Shown here piece by piece: positions 20,751 to 31,137 of a DNA stretch of 64,000 nt; positions within the stretch are counted from its first letter, which is position 1, and every line of letters starts with the position of its first letter. Under the pieces are notes generated by a model. That model saw nothing but the letters and a program-made list of their open reading frames with translations, ran no database searches and had not been told where the DNA came from. The position numbers and the translations under genes were made by a program. The stretch lies in the NCBI GenBank assembly GCA_024291935.2, contig CM044320.1, positions 56,920,001-56,984,000 of the forward strand, written 5' to 3'. Source of the DNA: Okapia johnstoni. Taxonomy: Eukaryota; Chordata; Mammalia; Artiodactyla; Giraffidae.

Positions 20751-20825
20751 TTTTTTTTTTAATAAATTTATTTATTTTAGTTGGGGGCTAATTACTTTAC
20801 AATATTGTTGTGATTTTTGCCATAC
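20751..20825 (-). mobile_element. 75-bp bovine-type L1 3' end, antisense, with perfect TSD
   Basis: Poly-T followed by 'aataaatttatttattttagttgggggctaattactttacaatattg...gccatac', the antisense 3' end of the young ruminant L1. A perfect 12-bp TSD TTTCACCTTTCT (20739-20750 and 20826-20837) defines both ends, so this is a complete but extremely 5'-truncated insertion. Confidence 0.9.
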
Positions 20826-20917
20826 TTTCACCTTTCTAACAGCCCTGTGGAGGGATCAGTAGGCAAGTATTTATTCAATGCTATTTTTGAACTCAATTGA
20901 AAGTTTAAAAAATTTTT

Positions 20918-21275
20918 TAAATTGTGGTAAAACATATATAACATAAGAATGACCACTTTAGCCATCTCGAGTGTACATTTTAGCAGCTTCAAGCATATTC
21001 ACAGAGTTGTGCAATCAACACAACTATCCAGTTCCAGAACATTTTCATCATCCTGAACAGAAACTCAGCACCTCTTAAACAATTGCCCCTCTCCACAGCC
21101 CCTGGTAATCTTTATTCTACTTTATGTATTTATGAGTTTGTCTACTCTAAGGACCTCATATAAGTGGAACTGTATAGTGTTTGTCCTTTTGTGATTGGCT
21201 TATTTCACTTAGCATGGTGTTTTCAAAGCTCATCTGAGTAGCATATCTCAGAATTTCACTCCTTTTCAAAGATGA
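20918..21275 (-). mobile_element. L1M-type 3'UTR fragment, antisense
   Basis: 'aaattgtggtaaaacatatataacataagaatgaccactttagccat', 'cccctggtaatctttattctactttatg', 'ctcatataagtggaactgtatagtg', 'gattggcttatttcacttagcatg' occur in the expected order. Confidence 0.85.
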
Positions 21276-22053
21276 ACAAATAATTAATTTTTAAACACTA
21301 ACTACTATTTTGGACACTATTCTAGACCTGAGGTTCTTACTGGGAAGTGCTTGTGTTTGCTTCTCCCTAGGGATTTCCATACTCTGGGAGCTCTACCATT
21401 TTGCCCTGACTTCTGGTTTCCAGAATCCATCCCCATGTCTTTTCCTTTTTCAAACCCAAACTCCAAACTTGAAACTCAGATTGCGACTCTCTGAGTTGAG
21501 CTGTAAATCTATAGTTCAATAGTCTATACTGATCACTACAAGTTAGCCCCCCAAAAGTGTTGTAAAATAGTATGCTAGTGACATCCTTAAACCAGCACTT
21601 CCAAGAGGACTTTTGATGGCATGCCAAAGGAAGTGTCATGGCACTGCATAACAGGCGACAACCACTTTTAATTTATACCCAGGTCAGGTAGTGGATTTTC
21701 CTATCCAAGGGAATAAATCAAACTTTCCTCCCAGAATAAGAGAAAGCAGCAAAGCAAACCAAAAAAATCTTATTCCCATGATGAATAAAGCAGGCAACTG
21801 ACATTTCTAGGAGTATATTGAAGGGAGGAATCTCCATGGAATCCAAAATAGACTATTCAAAGAAATCCACAAGAAGTCATTAAAGACTGAGGGCTGGATA
21901 CAAGAATGCAACCATCCTAATACAAAATTTCATGGAAAATACGATAATAGCTGCCTAGTTGGGACAAAGTAAGAATTAAAAAAACAAATGTGCTGTCAGG
22001 ACCAGAAGAGGATTCTCTTCACCTTAATAGTCAAGTATTTCATACCAATTCCT
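21276..22053. other. single-copy sequence, nothing recognised
   Basis: Frames at 21310-21522 and 21367-21639 are antisense to each other and show no signature. Confidence 0.4.
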
Positions 22054-22063
22054 AATACATAAG

Positions 22064-22275
22064 AGGGCTTCCCTGATGGCTTAGTGGGTAGAGTCCACCT
22101 GAAATGAAGGAGACACTGGAGATGGGGGTTTAACCTCTGGGTCAGGAAGATCCCCTGGAGGAGGAAATGGCAACCTACTCTGGTATGCTTGCCTGGAGAA
22201 TCCCATGGGCAGAGGAGTCTGATGGGCTATGGTTCATAGGGTCACAAAGAATAGGACGTGGCTAAACATGCATGC
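22064..22275 (+). mobile_element. Bov-tA SINE, sense, with TSD
   Basis: Full-length diverged copy ('gggcttccctgatggcttagtgggtagagtccacc...'). TSD AATACATA at 22054-22061 and 22276-22283. Confidence 0.92.
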
Positions 22276-22448
22276 AATACATAGGAACTAGAATTTGATG
22301 TAATACTACTATACTATTCAACAGCCTGTCATATTAATCTAGGTTTTTTAACTGTATAGTAAATGTGTTTTAATCCATAATATTGGCTCAGTAATTCCGT
22401 ACACATGTTTTGTTGTATTCAGAGAGCTCAAAGTTAATGAATTCCTGT

Positions 22449-22643
22449 AGGTCAGTGGGTGGCTCTCAAACTTCAGCATGCATCAGAACACCCTGGAGGG
22501 CTTGTTAGAACTAGCTTCCTCCAGATTTTCTGACTCAGTAGGTCCAGAGTGAAGCTTGAGATCTGAATTTATGTCAAGTTCCCAGGTCATCCTAATGCTT
22601 TTGATGCATTAACCCCAATGTCAGGACCACATTTTATGAATTC
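22449..22643 (+). mobile_element. MER5A-type hAT DNA transposon
   Basis: 'ggctctcaaacttcagcatgcatcagaacaccctggagggcttgttag', 'tctgactcagtaggtccagagtg', 'caagttcccaggtcatcctaatgc', 'caggaccacattttatgaa': nearly complete and in order. Non-autonomous. Confidence 0.88.
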
Positions 22644-22754
22644 CTAGGTATATCTAGGTGTGTATAGATACCTAGATCAGATGAGTTTAAGTTTAGTTGA
22701 AATTCTGATACATAAAGTGCTTTTCAAATCTGCTCATCTTTTGTATTTTCACTG

Positions 22755-22990
22755 TTATCAGAGATATTCAAGCCACCATCAGTTTCTCACCTGAACTACA
22801 AAAGCCTCTAAATAGGTCTTCAATTTCCTATCATGCATCCCTCCAATTTCTCCTTTAAAAACAGCTGTGGTTATCTTTTAAAAACCTAAATCAGACCATC
22901 TGACTTTTCTATGTAATATTCTTCAAACACTTTCCATACCACTTACTCCATAACACCCAGTTGCTTATCATGGCTCTCCAGGGCTTGTTT
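22755..22990 (-). mobile_element. L2, antisense
   Basis: 'ctcacctgaactacaaaagcctctaaataggtcttc', 'cttttaaaaacctaaatcagaccatctgac', 'cttcaaacactttccatacc' are consecutive antisense L2 blocks. Confidence 0.8.
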
Positions 22991-24410
22991 GCCATCATTA
23001 GGCTCTAAGTTGTTTGAGAAAGGGATCAAGTCAGCACAGCACCTGAGAGATGGCAGGGGTTCACTTGGTTGGCTCACAGAGGGGACAGGGGCAGGCAAGC
23101 CTATGTTGAATGCAATGTTTATTGTCTGGATTCATTGACAGCTTTTAGAGTAAGGAGTCTGTCACTTGGGGCATTTGTTCCTTCAATTAATGCCATTTTG
23201 ATGTTTTTGCTGAGAGTCACAACCACTCCGTCTCTGACTGCTGAAGTTGTTAGTGGCCTGTGTCAGTATGGCTTAGTGACTAAACTACAGTCTAAGGCTT
23301 GGCTGGCATCAGCTCTCTTCTTCTACCCCTGTGCTATTTTGAAGAGTCTCCTGAGAGGGCTGCCCAAGGAGCTGAGGAAATGTAGTGAAGCTTTGATTAA
23401 ATAATTAATCAGTGTGTGCCCAGATCAAGGGAAGAGAAGGTCCTTTGGCAATATACATTACATCCAAGGCTACATTTAGAGACTGTATTTAGTTTGGGGT
23501 AAACTTTTTAAAAGGAGGGAGTAGGAAGCTGTTCAGGAGAAGGCAGTGAGTATAGTTTAGAATTTGAAGTCCGTCACAGGAAAGAGCTGTAAATGAACTC
23601 AGAAGAAATCTATGGAGAGAAGCCACCATCCTGAAAAAGAATGATGTTTACTCTAATTGTCCTGAGGGAATGACAAACTTCAGATAAAAGTTACAGGGAA
23701 GCAGATTCTGGGTCAGGATAAGGAAGAATTTTCTAGAAAGTAGAGCTGCTGAAAAATAGAAAGGAATTATTTTGTGAGGGAGAGAATTCCTCTTATACTG
23801 GAAGTGTTAGGGAAGAGATGGTGAGGAGGGTGGGAAGACAGAAGGTAGTAACATTTACTGTGAGCTAGTCACTTTACCTATATGATTATTCAGAGGAAAT
23901 TTTATTTTCTTGGCAGCAGACACTTTCAAACCCCTACCATCTTTCTGAGGGAGGGAATTTATTGAGAAGGCTACAGGGTGGGTATTGAGATGTTCACACA
24001 CAGTTGGAGCAGTAGATGGTCCTTGTTCAGCTGTTTAACAGACCTCTTTTTTGTTGGTGTTGTTGCTGAATTCCATTTGCAAACTGAGGAGAGAGATCTA
24101 TATTCACGACAGTGAAAAGAGGGTGGGGGGTGTGGTTTAGTGTGATTGTTTCAAGGAAGAAAAAAAGGTGAGGTAAGGTAGTTGCCAGTGGAAATAAATT
24201 TTGAGAGAGGAGCAGAGATGCTGAATGGGGAATTAGGTGACCTTTATGTTGAAGGGTTTCCAGTACAAAATCTTTTCCTCCCACCTTCCTACCTAATCTT
24301 CTGCAAAATATACATTTCTTTATTAATGAATTGTGGCTTTAGCTATGTTTTTTGGAAACCAATAAATGATAAAATAGCCCTAAAATAGGTTCAGAGAAAC
24401 CATGATGGGT
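22991..24410. other. single-copy sequence, nothing recognised
   Basis: The 111-codon frame at 23069-23404 has no homologue that I recognise and no flanking splice-site pair. It was not called as a gene. Confidence 0.4.
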
Positions 24411-24419
24411 CATGGAAAA

Positions 24420-24548
24420 ACAGCCCCTCTGCACTATACATCGGAATTAATTATCCTCATAGCAACAAGAAGCAGTGGGCATCACTGACTTCATTAACAG
24501 ATGAGTAAAATGGGGTAATGGGAAATAAGTCAATTTTTCTAGGTTACT
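24420..24548 (-). mobile_element. probable MIR, antisense
   Basis: 'cattaacagatgagtaaaatggggtaatgggaaataagtca' resembles the antisense MIR core. The BovB that follows appears to have landed in or next to it. Confidence 0.5.
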
Positions 24549-24552
24549 AGAT

Positions 24553-26685
24553 GACTGTGGATCAGATCATGAACTCCTTATTGCCAAATTCAGACCTAAA
24601 TTGAAGAAAGTAGGGAAAACCACTAGACCATTCAGGTATGACCTAAATCAAATCCCTTATGATTATACAGCAGAAGTGACAAATAGATTTAAGGGACTAG
24701 ATCTGATAGACAGAGTGCCTGATGAACTATGGACGGAGGTTCATGACATTGTACAGGAGACAGGGATCAAGACCATCCCCATGGAAAAGAAATGCAAAAA
24801 AGCAAAATGGCTGTCTGAGGAGGTCTTACAAAGAGCTGGGGAAAGAAGAGAAGCGAAAAGCAAAGGAGAAAAGGAAGGATATTCCCATTTGAATGCAGAG
24901 TTCCAAAGAATAGCAAGGAGAGATAAGAAAGCCTTCCAATGCAAAGAAATAGAGGAAGACAACAGAATGGGAAAGACTAGAGAGCTCTTCAAGAAGATTA
25001 GAGATACCAAGGGAACATTTCATACAAAGACAGGCTCGATAAAGGACAGAAATGGTATGGACCTAACAGAAGCAGAAGATATTAAGAAGAGGTGGCAAGA
25101 ATACACAGAAGAACTGTACAAAAAAGATCTTCACGACCCAGATAATCACGATGGTGTGATCACTCACTTAGAGCCAGACATCCTGGAATGTAAAGTTAAG
25201 TGGGCCTTAGGAAGCATCACTATGAACAAAGCTAGTGGAGGTGATGGAATCCCAGTTGAGCTATTTCCAATCCTGAAAGATGATGCTGTGAAAGTGCTGC
25301 ACTCAATATGTCAGCAAATTTGGAAAACTCAGCAGTGGCCACAGGACTGGAAAAGGTCAATTTTCATTCCAATCCCAAAGAAAGGCAATGCCAAAGAATG
25401 CTCAAACTACCGCACCGTTGCACCCATCTCACATGCTAGTAAAGTAATGCTCAAAATTCTCCAAGCCAGGCTTCAGCAATATGTGAACTGTGAACTTCCA
25501 GATGTTCAAGCTGGTTTTAGAAAAGGCAGAGGAACCAGAGATCAAATTGCCAACATCCGTTGGATCATTGAAAAAGCAAGAGAGTTTCAGAAAAACATCT
25601 ATTTCTGCTTTATTGACTATGCCAAAGCCTTTCACTGTGTGAATCACAATAAACTGTGGAAAATTCTTCAAGAGATGGGAATACTAGACCACCTGACCTG
25701 CCTCTTGAGAAATCTGTATGCAGGTCAGGAAGCAACAGTTAGAACTGGACATGGAACAACAGACTGGTTCCAGATAGGAAAAGGAGTACGTCAAGGCTGT
25801 CTGTTGTCACCCTGCTTATTTAACTTGTATGCAGAGTACATCATGAGAAACGCTGGGCTGGAAGAAGCACAAGCTGGAATCAAGATTGCCAGGAGAAATA
25901 TCAATAACCTCAGATATGTAGATGACACCATCCTTATGGCAGAAAGTGAAGAAGAACTAAAGAGTCTCTTGATGAAAGTAAAAGAGGAGAGTGAAAAAGT
26001 TGGCTTAAAGCTCAACATTCAGAAAACTAAGATCGTGGCATCTGGTCCCATCACTTCATGGGAAATAGATGGAGAAACAGTGAAAACAGTGTCAGAGTTT
26101 ATTTTGGGGAGCTCCAAAATCATTGCAGATGGTGACTGCAGCCATGAAATTAAAAGATGCTTACTCCTTGGAGGGAAAGTTATGACCAACCTAGATAGCA
26201 TATTAAAAAGCAGAGACATTACTTTGCCAACAAACATCTGTCTAGTCAAGGCTATGGTTTTTCCAGTAGTCATGTATGGATGTGAGAGTTGGACTGTGAA
26301 GAAAGCTGAGCGCCAAAGAATTGATGCTTTTGAACTGTGGTGTTGGAGAAGACTCTTGAGAGTCCCTTGGACTGCAAGGAGATCCAACCAGTCCATCCTA
26401 AAGGAGATCAGTCCTGGGTGTTCATTGGAAGGACTGATGTTGAAGCTGAAACTCCAATACTTTGGTGACCTCATGCGAAGAGTTGACTCATTGGAAAAGA
26501 CCCTAATGTTGGGAACGATTGGGGGCAGGAGGAGAAGGGGATGACAGAGGATGAGATGGCTGGATGGCATCACCGACTCAATGGACATGAGTTTGGGTAA
26601 ACTCCGGGAGTTGATGATGGACAGGGAGGACTGGCGTGCTGCGATTCATGGGGTCGCAAAGAGTCGGACACGACTGAGTGGTTGA
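24553..26685 (+). pseudogene. BovB endonuclease/reverse transcriptase remnant, almost intact frame
   Basis: This is the polyprotein that copies BovB RNA into DNA by target-primed reverse transcription and is thought to mobilise Bov-tA/BOV-A2 SINEs. One frame is open from the truncated 5' end to a TGA at 26542-26544 (647 codons counted from 24601; no native Met). It begins with the SDH triplet of the endonuclease (24562-24570). RT blocks follow, numbered from 24601: GFRKGRGT near residue 305, motif A FIDYAKAF with the catalytic Asp at 339, GVRQGCLLSP near 391-400, and the catalytic box YVDD at 439-442 (YADD in copies C and D). The stop lies where sibling copies have CGA, so it looks like CpG decay. 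After it the same frame continues 46 codons to the natural end at 26683-26685. Oddities: the Asp pair downstream of motif A reads His/Asn (AFHCVNH against AFDCVDH in a sibling), and a few residues seem missing after KKAF. Most of the endonuclease is absent, so it cannot act autonomously. Confidence 0.93.
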
Positions 26686-26694
26686 ACTGAACTG
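24555..26694 (+). mobile_element. BovB (RTE LINE), 2.1 kb, 5'-truncated
   Basis: The longest transposon copy in the window. It starts within the C-terminal end of the APE-like endonuclease domain and runs through the reverse transcriptase to the 3' tail ('cacgactgagtggttgaactgaactga'). A short TSD AGATGA flanks it (24549-24554 and 26695-26700). The protein-coding content is described separately. Confidence 0.95.
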
Positions 26695-26700
26695 AGATGA

Positions 26701-27200
26701 TTCATTGGATTTTTCACTACCCTAGAGACAACTGGAAGGGAATTCTTCCTTTAGATATAGAGTTAGAACAGATTATTTCCAATATCCTTTTTATCTCTTA
26801 AAATTTCATGAAGCAGAAAAGAGCACACGAAAGTTATCTCACTTTTCTGAAAGTACAAGAACAGAGAGTTGAAGCAGGATGCAAATAAAGATTATTAGGT
26901 GGTTATTTCCTGGGGCTAGGTGCTATTAACAGGGCTTGCTTCATGGCTGTGTGACCAGTGCAATCACATGGACGTGTGCTTATAAAACCCCCCTACTTGG
27001 TTTAATGCTCTACAGTTGTCATCTTGAAATTATTAATAATTTTTAACCTTTAATAATTTTGGATAAGAGCCCTACATTTTTATTTGCATGGAGCCTTGTA
27101 AGCTAGTGGCTGGTGCTGGCTACAGTCAAAGGAATTTTAGGCACCTGGTGCTGGCACACTGCCCATAGAGTCTGACTGTGTTTTAGAAACCACAGAATCC
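26701..27200. other. single-copy sequence, nothing recognised
   Basis: No family or gene seen. Confidence 0.4.
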
Positions 27201-27220
27201 TGGTTTTGGAAAGGATCTTG

Positions 27221-27496
27221 CTGCTGCTGCTGCTGCTAAATTGCTTCAGTCATGTCTGACTCTGTGCGACCCCATAGATGGCAGCCCACCAGGCTCCCCC
27301 GTCCCTGGGATTCTCCAGGCAAGAACACTGGAGTGGGTTGCCATTTCCTTCTCCAATGTATGAAAGTGAAAAGGAAAAGTGAAGTCTCTCAATCATTTCT
27401 GACTCTTAGCGACCCCATGGTCTGCAGCCTACCAGGCTCCTCCATCCGTGGGATTTTCCAGGCAAGAGTACTGGAGTGGGTGCCATTGCCTTCTCC
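27221..27496 (-). mobile_element. BOV-A2 dimeric SINE, antisense, with TSD
   Basis: Two BovB-derived monomers joined by the 'atgaaagtgaaaaggaaaagtgaag' linker, starting with (CTG)n. TSD TGGAAAGGATCTTG (27207-27220 and 27497-27510) is perfect over 14 bp, indicating a fairly recent insertion. No tRNA head. Confidence 0.96.
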
Positions 27497-27510
27497 TGGA
27501 AAGGATCTTG

Positions 27511-27662
27511 AAAGTACTCTATTTAGCACATCTCACTGCTCTCTGTATATCAGGATCACCTGAGGAACTTTTGAAAAAGATGTATAAAGCCAGATACTCA
27601 AGATTTACTTTGTCTTGGTGGGGCATCATATTTTTAAAAAGTTCTTTAAATGATCCTGAGAA
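27511..27662 (+). mobile_element. MER5-type hAT fragment
   Basis: 'tatcaggatcacctgaggaacttttgaaaaagatgtataaagccagatactcaag...tggggcatcatatttttaaaaagttc...atgatcctgag' fits a diverged MER5A/MER5B copy. Confidence 0.65.
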
Positions 27663-27702
27663 GCCTTGACCTAATTCATTGGTGCCTACTATTGTACATT
27701 TA

Positions 27703-27912
27703 GGACTTCCCTGGTGGCTCAGACAGTAAAGAATCCACCTGCAATGCAGGAGACTTGGGTTCAATCGCTGGGTTTCAAAGATCCCCTGGAGGAGCGCACA
27801 GCAACCCACCCACTCCAGTATTCTTGCCGGGAGAATTCCATGGTCAGAGGAGCCGGTCAGGCTATAATCCATGGGGTTGCAAAGTCATACATGACTGAGC
27901 GACTAAGCACAC
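27703..27912 (+). mobile_element. Bov-tA SINE, sense, with TSD
   Basis: Full length ('ggacttccctggtggctcagacagtaaagaatccacc'). TSD ATTGTACATTTA (27691-27702) and ATTGTACCTTTA (27913-27924), 11 of 12 matching. Confidence 0.94.
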
Positions 27913-27934
27913 ATTGTACCTTTAAGCTGGATTT

Positions 27935-28020
27935 GTTACATTTTATTTATTCATTCAACAAATACCTGCCAAGGTTCTACTATATGTAGAATATTATAAT
28001 ACATTTTAGAAGAGATAGAA
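27935..28020 (+). mobile_element. L2 3' fragment
   Basis: 'ttatttattcattcaacaaatacctgccaaggttctac' is a sense L2 3' end. Confidence 0.55.
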
Positions 28021-28051
28021 AAATAAGTAAACCGAGGTTATTGTTCTTAAA

Positions 28052-28236
28052 GTGCTTTCCTGGTGGCTCAGATGGTAAAGAATCTGCCTGCAATGCAGGA
28101 GACCCAGGTTCTATCCCTGGATCGTGAAGGGAATGGCAACCCACTCCAGTATTTTTGCCTGGAGAACCATGGACAGAGGAGCCTGGTTGGCTACAGTCCA
28201 TGGGGTTGCAACGAGTTGGACACACATACACACATG
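28052..28236 (+). mobile_element. Bov-tA SINE, sense, internally shortened
   Basis: Head 'gtgctttcctggtggctcagatggtaaagaatctgcc'. The segment around 'ggtcaggaagatcccctggag' is reduced to 'gatcgtgaagg'. The tail grades into CACACATACACACA. Confidence 0.92.
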
Positions 28237-29092
28237 GTCCTCAAAAATCAAACAGTATAATGGACTTTCCAGTTGGCTTGACCATCCAATTCATCGTCTT
28301 GGTTCTCTGGAGATGTTGCTGGTCTCTTTTCGCTCTTTCCATACTGAATCTTTAGCATCAGTATACAGCTTCCTTCTCATGGATGATCTTGAAGGCTTTA
28401 AACATCATAACAGCATATATATATATATTTTTTCAACGAAAATGTTTACACCCCCAATGTAATTAGTATCCCTGTTTTTAGACAGTACTATATTACTGGA
28501 AGAATTGGCATATGCATTTAAAAAGGCCCATTGTTGGAAGAAATTTATTTATTTTTACAATATGCAGTCTCAATGTTATAGTCATGTTTTAGAGCAAAGC
28601 CTTTACATTCCATCTCCCACAAGATATCATCATCACCACCTGGGGTGTAATTTAAATTTTAGATGTTTTGTACAGTCTCATTTTCCTTGGTCAGAAACCA
28701 ACAAAGCATGAACTCCAAACATACACAATCATACAAATGCAGTGTGGGTGTGGCAGAGCACCTGTTTTTAATCTCAGAAGGAATTGTTTATTGCTAATAT
28801 GTCTGAAGGATGGGGAACAGGAAATTCATTCTTAATGTTTCTCTTGCTTTGGGATTTTCTTGGCAATACCACCATGAAATATTCTTGCTTTGGCCAAAAA
28901 GCAATGGCAAATCTGTTTAGGAATCCACCGAGGTATATCTTCCCAGACCCAAGTTCACTGAAATTCCACACTCCAGTTAAGAAGTGGCTACTAAAATTAA
29001 AAAAAAAAAACAAAACACAAGAAAAGAAGAAAAGTGGCTACCATCCCATCCTTAGGACCTCCTGCTTTACCCACAAATCCCATAGTGGAAGT
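28237..29092. other. single-copy sequence with a short (TA)n
   Basis: A (TA)n run lies at 28413-28430 and an A-rich stretch at about 28998-29010. The 104-codon frame at 28784-29098 is not recognised and overlaps a minus-strand frame. Confidence 0.4.
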
Positions 29093-29105
29093 TCATAGCT
29101 TCTTT

Positions 29106-29620
29106 CAGTTCAGTCAGTGCAGTCGATCGTGTAAAACTTTTTTCAACACCACAGACTGCAGCATGCCATGTTTCCCTGTCCATCACCAACTCCCTGAGCT
29201 TGCTCATACTCATGTCCATCGAATCAATGATGCCATCCAACCATCTCGTCCTCTGTTGTCCCCTTCTCCTCCTGCCCCCAATCCTTCCCAGCATTAGGGT
29301 CATTTCCAATGAGTCAACTCTTCGCATGAGGTGGCCAAAGTATTGGAGTTTCAGCTTCAACATCAGTCCTTCCAATGAACACCCAGGACTGATCTTCTTT
29401 AGGATGGACTGGTTGGATCTCCTTGCAGTCCAAGGAACTCTCAAGAGTCTTCTCCAACACCACAGTTCAAAAGCATCAATTCTTCAGGGCTCAGCTTTCT
29501 TTATGGTCAACTCTCACATCCATACACGACAACTAGAAAAACCATAACTTTGGCTAGATGGACTTTTGTCGGCAAAGTAATGTATCTGCTTTTTAATATG
29601 CTATCGCCACCAGGGAAGCC
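29106..29620 (-). mobile_element. chimaeric retroelement: Bov-tA 5' head fused to BovB 3' half, with TSD
   Basis: On the minus strand the element begins with 15-16 bases of the Bov-tA 5' end (29605-29620, GGCTTCCCTGGTGGC) and changes directly into BovB coding sequence (29604 downwards), ending in a degenerate CTGAA-type tail at 29106. A perfect 13-bp TSD TCATAGCTTCTTT encloses head and body together (29093-29105 and 29621-29633), so the fusion existed before, or formed during, integration. The BovB frame (about 29067-29444 on the minus strand) ends early. A near-complete tRNA head is absent, so this is not a normal SINE. Confidence 0.88.
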
Positions 29621-29708
29621 TCATAGCTTCTTTATGCAGGATCAATTAGACCTCTAAAAAGTATGAAAGTAATCCTGGGTCCCTCCAAAGAAAGGACACA
29701 TAGTTTAA

Positions 29709-29902
29709 GTCAGGTGGTAAAGAATCCACCTGCATTGCAGGAGACCCCAGCTCAATTCCTGGGTTGGGAGAAGGAAATGGCTACCTACTCCAGTATTCTT
29801 GCCTGGAGAATTCCATGGACAGAGGAACCTGGCAGGCTACAGTCTAAGGAGTTGTAAAGAGTCAGACACAACTGAGTGACTTTCACTTCACTTCAGTGAC
29901 TC
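29709..29902 (+). mobile_element. Bov-tA SINE, sense, 5'-eroded
   Basis: Starts within the head ('gtcaggtggtaaagaatccacctgc'), with body 'ggctacctactccagtattcttgcc' and a CTTTCACTTCACTTC tail. It pairs with the antisense copy 20 bp away. Confidence 0.9.
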
Positions 29903-29919
29903 TCCTCAGTAACTCAGTG

Positions 29920-30127
29920 CTGTGCTTAGTTGCTCAGTTGAGTCTGACTCTTCTTGACCCCATGGACTGTAGCCCTCCAGGCTCCTCTGTCCATGGGGAT
30001 TCTCCAGGCAAGAATACTGGAGTGGTTGCCACTTCCTCCTCCAGGGGATCTTCCTAATGTAGGGATCGAACTCAGGTCTCCCACATTGTAGGTGGATTAT
30101 TTACCATCTGAGCCACCAGGGAAGCCT
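29920..30127 (-). mobile_element. Bov-tA SINE, antisense
   Basis: Tail 'gctgtgcttagttgctcagttgagtctgactc' at left, head 'taccatctgagccaccagggaagcc' at right. Tail-to-tail with the preceding sense SINE. Confidence 0.93.
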
Positions 30128-31137
30128 TTAAAGTCTCACTCTGGAAACAACACTGCATTTGACAGTAGAAGGTCCACTTCCCTGCCCTACCTTCCAGCCA
30201 TGACCATTTGCCTCCAATGACTCAGTGCTGATTCCAGAAAGGAGGGCAAGGCTGCTTTGTCCCTTAAGTGAGAGTCAGGGGATATTCGGCTTTGTAAGGC
30301 CTGCAACAAATACAATTTTGAGTGTCCCTTCTTTTTCAAGAGAAAGAAGACAACAGTATAAACAAAATAAGTAGGTAAATGATAGAATAGGCAAAGAATT
30401 CACAGCTATCAGAACCTTGGAGCTCCAGCATTTTAAAAGATCTTTTAAGGCAATTTACCACAAATGCTTAGGAGCAAAATGCTTCCTGGTTGCAGCCTGG
30501 CTTTTTTTAACCACCTAGAACACTGCATCTCTGAGCAGCTCCCATTGCTCAGGGGGACCTGAAGCTGAAGCTTCCTTAGCTTCAAGGTGAAGTGTTCCAA
30601 TCTGATCCTCATCTTTTCTTCTGCCAGAGCTCTGGTATATTTACAAGACAGGGCTCCTTGTTGAAGTGAGCATTATTAGCTTCTGTTAGAAACAACATAG
30701 CTGCCTTCCATATAAAAGACTGTTGCTCCTCTTAACAGAACTCTAATCTTACCACTACTTAATTCTTGTTCTGGTATAATGGTGTTCCTTCTTGCTTCTG
30801 GCTTAGATCGCAAAATCTTGTATTCACTCTAAGTGACTTCCATTGCCACACAGATGGGAAACATCAACGCTTGGCTCCAAACTTTCTCCCTAAAAGAAGG
30901 ATGTTTCAGTTTTTCCTTCCACATGTGTGCCCCTGCCTGAAAGACAAGCGTGTGTGAGAAGAGACTGTGGCCACAGAGATACTCTGTGTGGTTGGTGCAC
31001 CCTAAGGACATGCTGGTAAGAAGCACCAGCAAGCATGTTCCATAGTTGCCATCCAAGTGGTCAGCATCATGAATTCTGGTGATGGATTCCAAGATTCAAG
31101 AACAGCCCCAAGCTGTTGTGTATTCAGTGTATGCATG
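30128..31137. other. single-copy sequence, nothing recognised
   Basis: Frames at 30766-30957 (plus) and 30829-31092 (minus) overlap in antisense and show no protein signature. Confidence 0.4.

Noticed and set aside
23069..23404. 111-codon plus-strand frame
   Set aside because: No recognised family, no plausible splice boundaries, and composition is not codon-like; could be revisited with a database search.
26019..26588. 189-codon minus-strand frame
   Set aside because: Antisense shadow of the BovB C-terminal coding region; the same shadow recurs opposite other BovB copies.
29200..29547. 115-codon plus-strand frame
   Set aside because: Antisense shadow of the BovB part of the chimaeric element.
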